From NCBI GenBank assembly GCA_016859345.1, contig CM029122.1, positions 8,573,575 to 8,637,574 of the forward strand: a stretch of 64,000 bases of DNA, in the 5' to 3' direction. The stretch's first letter is position 1. Each line of letters opens with the position of its first letter. A program made the position numbers and the translations under genes. Under the pieces are notes generated by a model. It ran no database searches and was not told the origin of the DNA. It was given only the letters and a program-made list of their open reading frames with translations. Shown here in pieces: positions 59,801 to 64,000 of this stretch. The DNA comes from Istiophorus platypterus (lineage: Eukaryota; Chordata; Actinopteri; Istiophoriformes; Istiophoridae).

Positions 59801-62800
59801 GTTTCGGGGAGGTAGATCGGCCTCTAAGTGGCTCTGTAAGTGGAACCTTCTTCTTTCTAAGTGTGTCTGGGTCCAGAGTGTAAGAATCTGATTTGGATCT
59901 CTCCCTGGGAGGGTCTAGTCGGGCTTTGGAGGATGGACTTACTTTAGGTGGGAGGTTCTTGTCATGATGGGTTGAAGAGGAGTGCTGGGAGGAGGTGTTG
60001 GAGGGACTCGACCTGCCAGAGGAGGATACACCTTTCTGTTTAGGGGAGGAGGAGCGAGAGCCAGGGTTTGGGGACTCTGCCCGAAGTCCTGAATTTCTAC
60101 CATCTGCCTTTAGGGCCTGCAGAGTGTTGTGATTTGGAGAATGAGAGCGACTGTGAGAGTCAGACCTCAGTTTGGCTGTGTCCGAACGCAGGATGAGGGC
60201 TTCACTGGCTGATATTCCGCCATCACCCGTCTTCATCCTGCCCTGTTCAGCTGAGCGGCTTCCCCGACTGTCCTGTTTGGGCGAGCGATTCTCCTGACGG
60301 TGTTTGGAGGCTGGAGACATGGACCTTGCACCTGACATCAGGCCCCCTCGTTCACCTGTACGTTGATTATTCAAACACAGTTACGTCACAAAACGGGACA
60401 TCATCAGTGGTTAGTTTAACTATTTACTGTAACTCTAGTTAAAACACTCAAATCGTCAGAATGAAAAAAAAAATGTAATGTTAAAAGGATAAAGAACAAT
60501 GACATGAGGGGCAGAAAGACAGATAACTGAAGTCTCAAAGGTGGAAGATGTTATATGTTGTAAAGCAGATGATACAGGGAGCAATACATTTTCTTAATAA
60601 CAAACTTTGATGCCTTTTACTTTAGCTGCTGGATTATTATCCCAGCTTTGTCTATTAAAAAAAAACTCTGATATGGATGAGGATAGCTAATGGACCATGA
60701 TGAAAGATGGATTCCAGCCCTGTTCTGAGACCTCTCCTACGATTACTGTATGGAGCCTCATTGATTGACCAGAAACCAGGCAATAAGCCAATTAAGTGCA
60801 AACATCCTAAATTTGTCTGGAAGTCAGTCAGTAAGTAGCATTTAAATTCTACCTCATTTAGAACTATTTTTTGATTCAAAACTTATGTTTGTCAAGTACT
60901 AACTTCAGTATTTTTCCCTTTTATTCTAATTAATAACTTTGTTTATACAGTTTTGAAGGTTAGCAATAACACAAGATGCCCAAAATATTATTCACAAGTA
61001 CAAAGCATTTATGGTTGAATTATTATTCACAACAGAAACTGCTGTGTTTTTTTCAGGAGTTTCTACCCACCCTCTATTCAGTCTGAGGGAGGCATGCATG
61101 TTTTGATTACCCACCCTTTTGCCTCAGAGCGAGAGATGAGAGAGCAGTACCATGCCCAGCCACGGAAACACTGCTTTTGTGCGCATGCTCGCGAGAAGCG
61201 AGGCTGCGAGATGAACCATCTATAGCGGAAAACAGTGGAGCAGGTAAACAAACAAGCCATGGAATGCAAGGAGGCCACCACAGAGAGAAAGGAAGAAAGC
61301 ACAAAGAGGCAATGAAGTCAAGATACAGGAAGGTGAAATAGAAAGTGGCAAAAAGGACAACACATTAAAGTGAGGAAAGAATCAATAGGTAGAGAAAATG
61401 ACAGACATGAAAAGAGAAACGCTTTAACTTACAGAACCCTAGAGGTGTCATGGAGAAAAAATAATAATTTGCGCATATTATTTAGTAATTCTTGCTCTTG
61501 ACTGGATATATATTTTGTGTACTTTCTTCCTTGCAGGAAACACCTTTGGCACGCTGCATTCAGTTAACTGGGAGTTAGGAGACGAGGAGGAGGAAGAAAT
61601 TCATAATACACTCCAGAACCCTGAAGTTTTATAAACATCCTCAATATCAAAGGTTTTACAGCACAACAGTCCATTATCCTGTAAAATAGGTTTAAGAGAT
61701 CTCAAAAACAACACAACTTGGTGCTTAACAGCTAAAATCATAGGTATATCCACATATCTCTGCTTACGATCAAAATAAAACATAATTTATTCAATGTTAT
61801 CCATAGTGACAGTTTGAATGGTACATTCGAAATAAGACTTAAGTTTTTTCTCCATGACACCTCCATAAGAAATTGACCCAGCTAAAGAAAAAAAATACCA
61901 CAAGGAGAGAGAAAGTAACAATGCAGAGGAAAGAACATACAGTGAGAGAGAAAGTTATACTGGCTGATAAAGTTAAAGACAGATTAAGAAATACCTTGGA
62001 TCCTGTTGTAAGATCATTTCTATTAAATTTGGGGTATTTTTTATTTAAATTATCATGTGAGAGAGGAAATTAAGAATATTTCTAGGAAGGTATTTTCGAC
62101 TTGAAAACAAAAAAACTATTAGGTTGTTTACATTACATAAAAGCCCTGGGCTAGTTGAAGTTGAAAACTTAACAAGGTATTAATGAAGGATGGAAGATGC
62201 CAAACTAAAGTTAAAGCAGCAATGAAGATGATGAGGAAAATGGGCAAAGGCACACTAAACAGGAAAGCAAGCAGAAAAAGAAGCAGCTCAGCCCGTTTTT
62301 TCAGCATATAAAGGAAAATATCACTTTCAACAAGATGTCTAGTCTAGTATTAAAGTTTGAAATCTTGTTTTTAAAAACCAGTGAAAATACCAGTAAACGC
62401 ATATTTTTTGAAGGCAGTGTCATCTGACTTTTTTTTTTAAGAAACAAGATTTAAACATTGAATATTAGACATGTTGTCTTGCTAGGGATATTTCTGCATT
62501 GTAGAGCATAACTGCACCGATATGTGTCGCACATCACTGCTGCCCTCCCCAGAAAAACAACATAAATAAAATGAACAGAGGACAAATCCGTAAAACAAAA
62601 AGCTGTGTGGAAAAGGAGCAACACCTGTGCAAGCAAGCGCTGTCAGAAAGCAGGACAGACTTACTCAGAAGCTGTGGTTGTGGCTGAGACAGTTGGGAGG
62701 GGGATTGTCCAAACACAAATGGGCTGTGGACAAGGGAGGAGGAGGAGGAGGAGGGAGGTTGGGCAGCTTGCTCAAATACGGAGGAGGAGGGAGCTGCTGA

Positions 62801-63187
62801 GAGGAAAGGCCCAGACTGAATGGAATTCAGTATGGCACTCAACCGGTCACCTGCAAACATGGAGACAGAGGAAGGGGAAAAGCTACAGCTTACACTATGG
62901 TTTGAGGTTTCCAAAGAGGGGTGACGGTCATTCACTGTTCATTTTTCTACCAGTCAGTCATCCAGTCATCTCCCATAACACAATAGGTGTGTGGAATGGG
63001 AGGAGCTATTGTGGACATCCAGGGTCCTGGAAGTTAAAGCTCTGTTCATTTTCTGCATAGACAGCATTAAGTGACTGGCAACTGGAGGACTTCCAAGACT
63101 TAGAATGGGCATGAAATTCTGCTGGTTGAAGGAGAAGTCAAGGAAGTAGAGGAGTCGAGCAGCTATGTCAGGAATCATATTGAAAAG
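48839..63187 (-). CDS. mycbp2: E3 ubiquitin-protein ligase MYCBP2 (PAM/PHR1/highwire), 3' half, runs off the right edge
   Basis: MYCBP2 is a giant neuronal ubiquitin ligase (about 4,650 residues in human) controlling axon growth, synapse formation and NMNAT2 turnover. Exons, high to low: 62665-62850, 61115-61219, 58718-60355, 58398-58567, 57988-58235, 57708-57875, 56975-57132, 56681-56880, 56296-56445, 56005-56165, 55701-55857, 55330-55554, 55102-55167, 54512-54751, 54263-54352, 54085-54165, 53733-53999, 52920-53203, 52672-52768, 52398-52517, 52191-52292, 51965-52093, 51721-51853, 51428-51531, 50650-50838, 50441-50548, 49958-50167, 49767-49874, 49358-49523, 48839-48954. They join in frame to about 2,057 codons ending CRNAHTF. 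An extra exon may start at 63187. Order: serine-rich region, a zinc-binding segment (CELCGESHPYP, CDRCREKY), helical repeats, DOC/APC10-like domain (54512-55554), cysteine-rich region, RING and tandem-cysteine domain. One intron is GC-AG and one donor (GTCTAC at 54262) is weak. Confidence 0.95.
49594..49751 (-). mobile_element. MITE-family copy in mycbp2 intron
   Basis: TTCAAGGATTAGTTTAACAT at the left matches the end of the 14288-14651 element, and 'CTGTTTCAAGTCTTTGTGCT' is the complement of the family core. The far end is missing, so the copy is truncated. It fills most of the intron between the exons at 49358-49523 and 49767-49874. Confidence 0.6.
53417..53670. mobile_element. MITE with 24-base terminal inverted repeats in mycbp2 intron
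   Basis: The left end TTAAAGGTACCCTGTAGAGC and the right end (53647-53670, AAAACTCCACAGGGTCCCTT onwards) are imperfect reverse complements over 24 bases, with four or five mismatches. The 254-base element has no coding capacity and belongs to a different family from the 14288 element. Confidence 0.7.
53707..53722. repeat. (GT)n microsatellite
   Basis: Eight GT units just downstream of the donor of the exon at 53733-53999. Confidence 0.9.
58281..58325. repeat. Poly-A/(GAAA)n tract in mycbp2 intron
   Basis: A run of over 20 A residues followed by GAAA units, the profile of a retroposed A-tail or simple repeat expansion. Confidence 0.85.
61115..61219 (-). other. Probable cassette exon of mycbp2
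   Basis: 105 bases, bounded by a TATAG acceptor and a GTGGGT donor, open throughout (GSSRSLASREHAHKSS and on to LRQK). Both boundaries are phase 1, so including or skipping it keeps the frame. I do not recall this block in the canonical human protein, where the flanking exons join directly. Confidence 0.6.
61442..61863. mobile_element. 422-base segment with perfect 20-base terminal inverted repeats
   Basis: GAGGTGTCATGGAGAAAAAA at 61442-61461 is the exact reverse complement of 61844-61863. The interior is AT-rich with a 60-codon frame on the - strand that I do not recognise. It lies in the mycbp2 intron upstream of the cassette exon. Target-site duplications were not evident. Confidence 0.55.
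62966..63187 (-). other. Candidate upstream exon of mycbp2 (donor unresolved)
   Basis: A good acceptor, CTCATTCAG, is followed by a frame open in only one phase: LFNMIPDIAARLLYFLD and on. The peptide looks globular and protein-like. I could not find a convincing GT donor in the phase needed to join the exon at 62665-62850, so the 3' limit is unknown and an intermediate exon may exist. Confidence 0.4.
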
Positions 63188-64000
63188 CTGAATGAGACAA
63201 TAGAATTACGATTCCTCCAGAGCGTTTTGGTAGATTTTTGGTAAAAGCCTCTGTTGCATGCACGAAAAATGCATATGTAATAAAAGCGAGGCTAAAGATT
63301 ACACTTCACAAAAACCTGACATTATGATTAGCTGTTTTGAATAAGTTTACTTTTGGATAATTTGACAATTTTAGATGAATCCAACCGCTATGATGTGGGG
63401 TTTAATTTCCATTTACAACTATGAAGCCTGTGAACCCCAGACTGACTTCTTCTCCAGAGCAATGTCCACTCTTATAGTTTTTGCCATTTGCCATTCCAAA
63501 CCAATAAAGGAGGAAAATTGAAACAGAAAAACAAAAAAAAACATCAAAAAGGACTTCACAGTTTCAGATATCCTCCCAGAACCAGCAGCTCCTCCCATGT
63601 CACACCTCTATGTGGGGAAAGGATATATTGAGGGAAGGGCAGAGAGGGCTTTCTTCTTATGCGTTCATTTCAAGAATCATTCTGTCAAGAAAGTCTGTAT
63701 GACCACATCAGAAGATCCAGACATGTTCAAGGGGGAAAAATGGGCCATTCTCCAAATACCGTATATTAATCTGACACTGTATCAGTCCTCGTTCAAAACC
63801 TCTCACCACTTATCACAAGAAGTCACTCAAACTCTGGAATGGAGTCTGGAGTTTAGATCCGTTTCCATTACATTAGCAGTCAGAGCCAGAAAACAGAAGG
63901 CTGCTTTGGTGAAGCCGAGATGGGGAAATGAACCACTATGGTTGAGTATTTGAGCCTGAGAGACTGGTCATATGCTATCCAATTTGCTCAAAGTGCTTCG
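63188..64000. other. Right-edge region, mycbp2 intron
   Basis: Expected to be intronic because mycbp2 continues to the right. A 118-codon + strand frame at 63597-63953 has no recognisable motif. I could not identify a further - strand exon. Confidence 0.4.

Noticed and set aside
59137..59883. 248-codon + strand open frame
   Set aside because: It is the antisense shadow of the 1,638-base mycbp2 exon, whose - strand protein clearly matches the family.
61601..61783. 60-codon frame inside the inverted-repeat segment as a gene
   Set aside because: No similarity that I recognise, AT-rich, and within a probable mobile element.
63597..63953. 118-codon + strand frame near the right edge
   Set aside because: Lies in a mycbp2 intron, has no recognised domain and no supporting signals.

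Overview
This window is eukaryotic, from a ray-finned fish and most likely a percomorph teleost. Genes are split by GT-AG introns, encode vertebrate proteins, and sit among dispersed repeats I recognise from percomorph genomes. It holds the conserved vertebrate block KCTD12 - ACOD1 (IRG1) - CLN5 - FBXL3 - MYCBP2 (human 13q22 order), with an extra gene, gatd3/es1 (human chromosome 21), between acod1 and cln5. I found no CRISPR, operon, phage or other prokaryotic system.

Layout. 1-22 kb: no supportable gene; simple repeats, three or so mobile-element remnants and a few sequences that look regulatory (16.0-16.4 kb and 20.6-21.0 kb). 22,057-22,923 (-): intronless kctd12, an auxiliary subunit of GABA-B receptors. 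24,794-27,873 (+): acod1 in five exons, cis-aconitate decarboxylase that makes itaconate, with a good TATA box. 28,360-31,310 (-): gatd3/es1 in four exons, a mitochondrial DJ-1/PfpI-like protein, tail-to-tail with acod1. 32,605-36,674 (+): cln5 in four exons, a lysosomal enzyme, head-to-head with gatd3 and carrying CLEAR-type (TFEB) motifs around its first exon. 41,544-44,330 (-): fbxl3 in four coding exons plus an inferred upstream leader exon, the F-box protein that targets cryptochromes. 48,839 to beyond the right edge (-): the 3' half of mycbp2 (PHR1/highwire), about 2,057 codons in 30 reconstructed exons, ending in the RING-Cys-relay ubiquitin ligase module; its 5' half lies outside.

The genes do not form one pathway. 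Two links are worth noting: acod1 and gatd3 are both mitochondrial metabolic genes whose 3' ends nearly meet, and fbxl3 and mycbp2 are both ubiquitin ligase components. All exon boundaries were read by eye from splice signals, reading-frame phase and remembered family sequences; segment lengths and phases agree across every gene. The most useful observations are the CLEAR cluster at cln5, the near-overlap of acod1 and gatd3 3' ends, a GC-AG intron and a symmetric cassette exon in mycbp2, exact conservation of the mycbp2 relay residues, and several terminal-inverted-repeat elements in introns and spacers.
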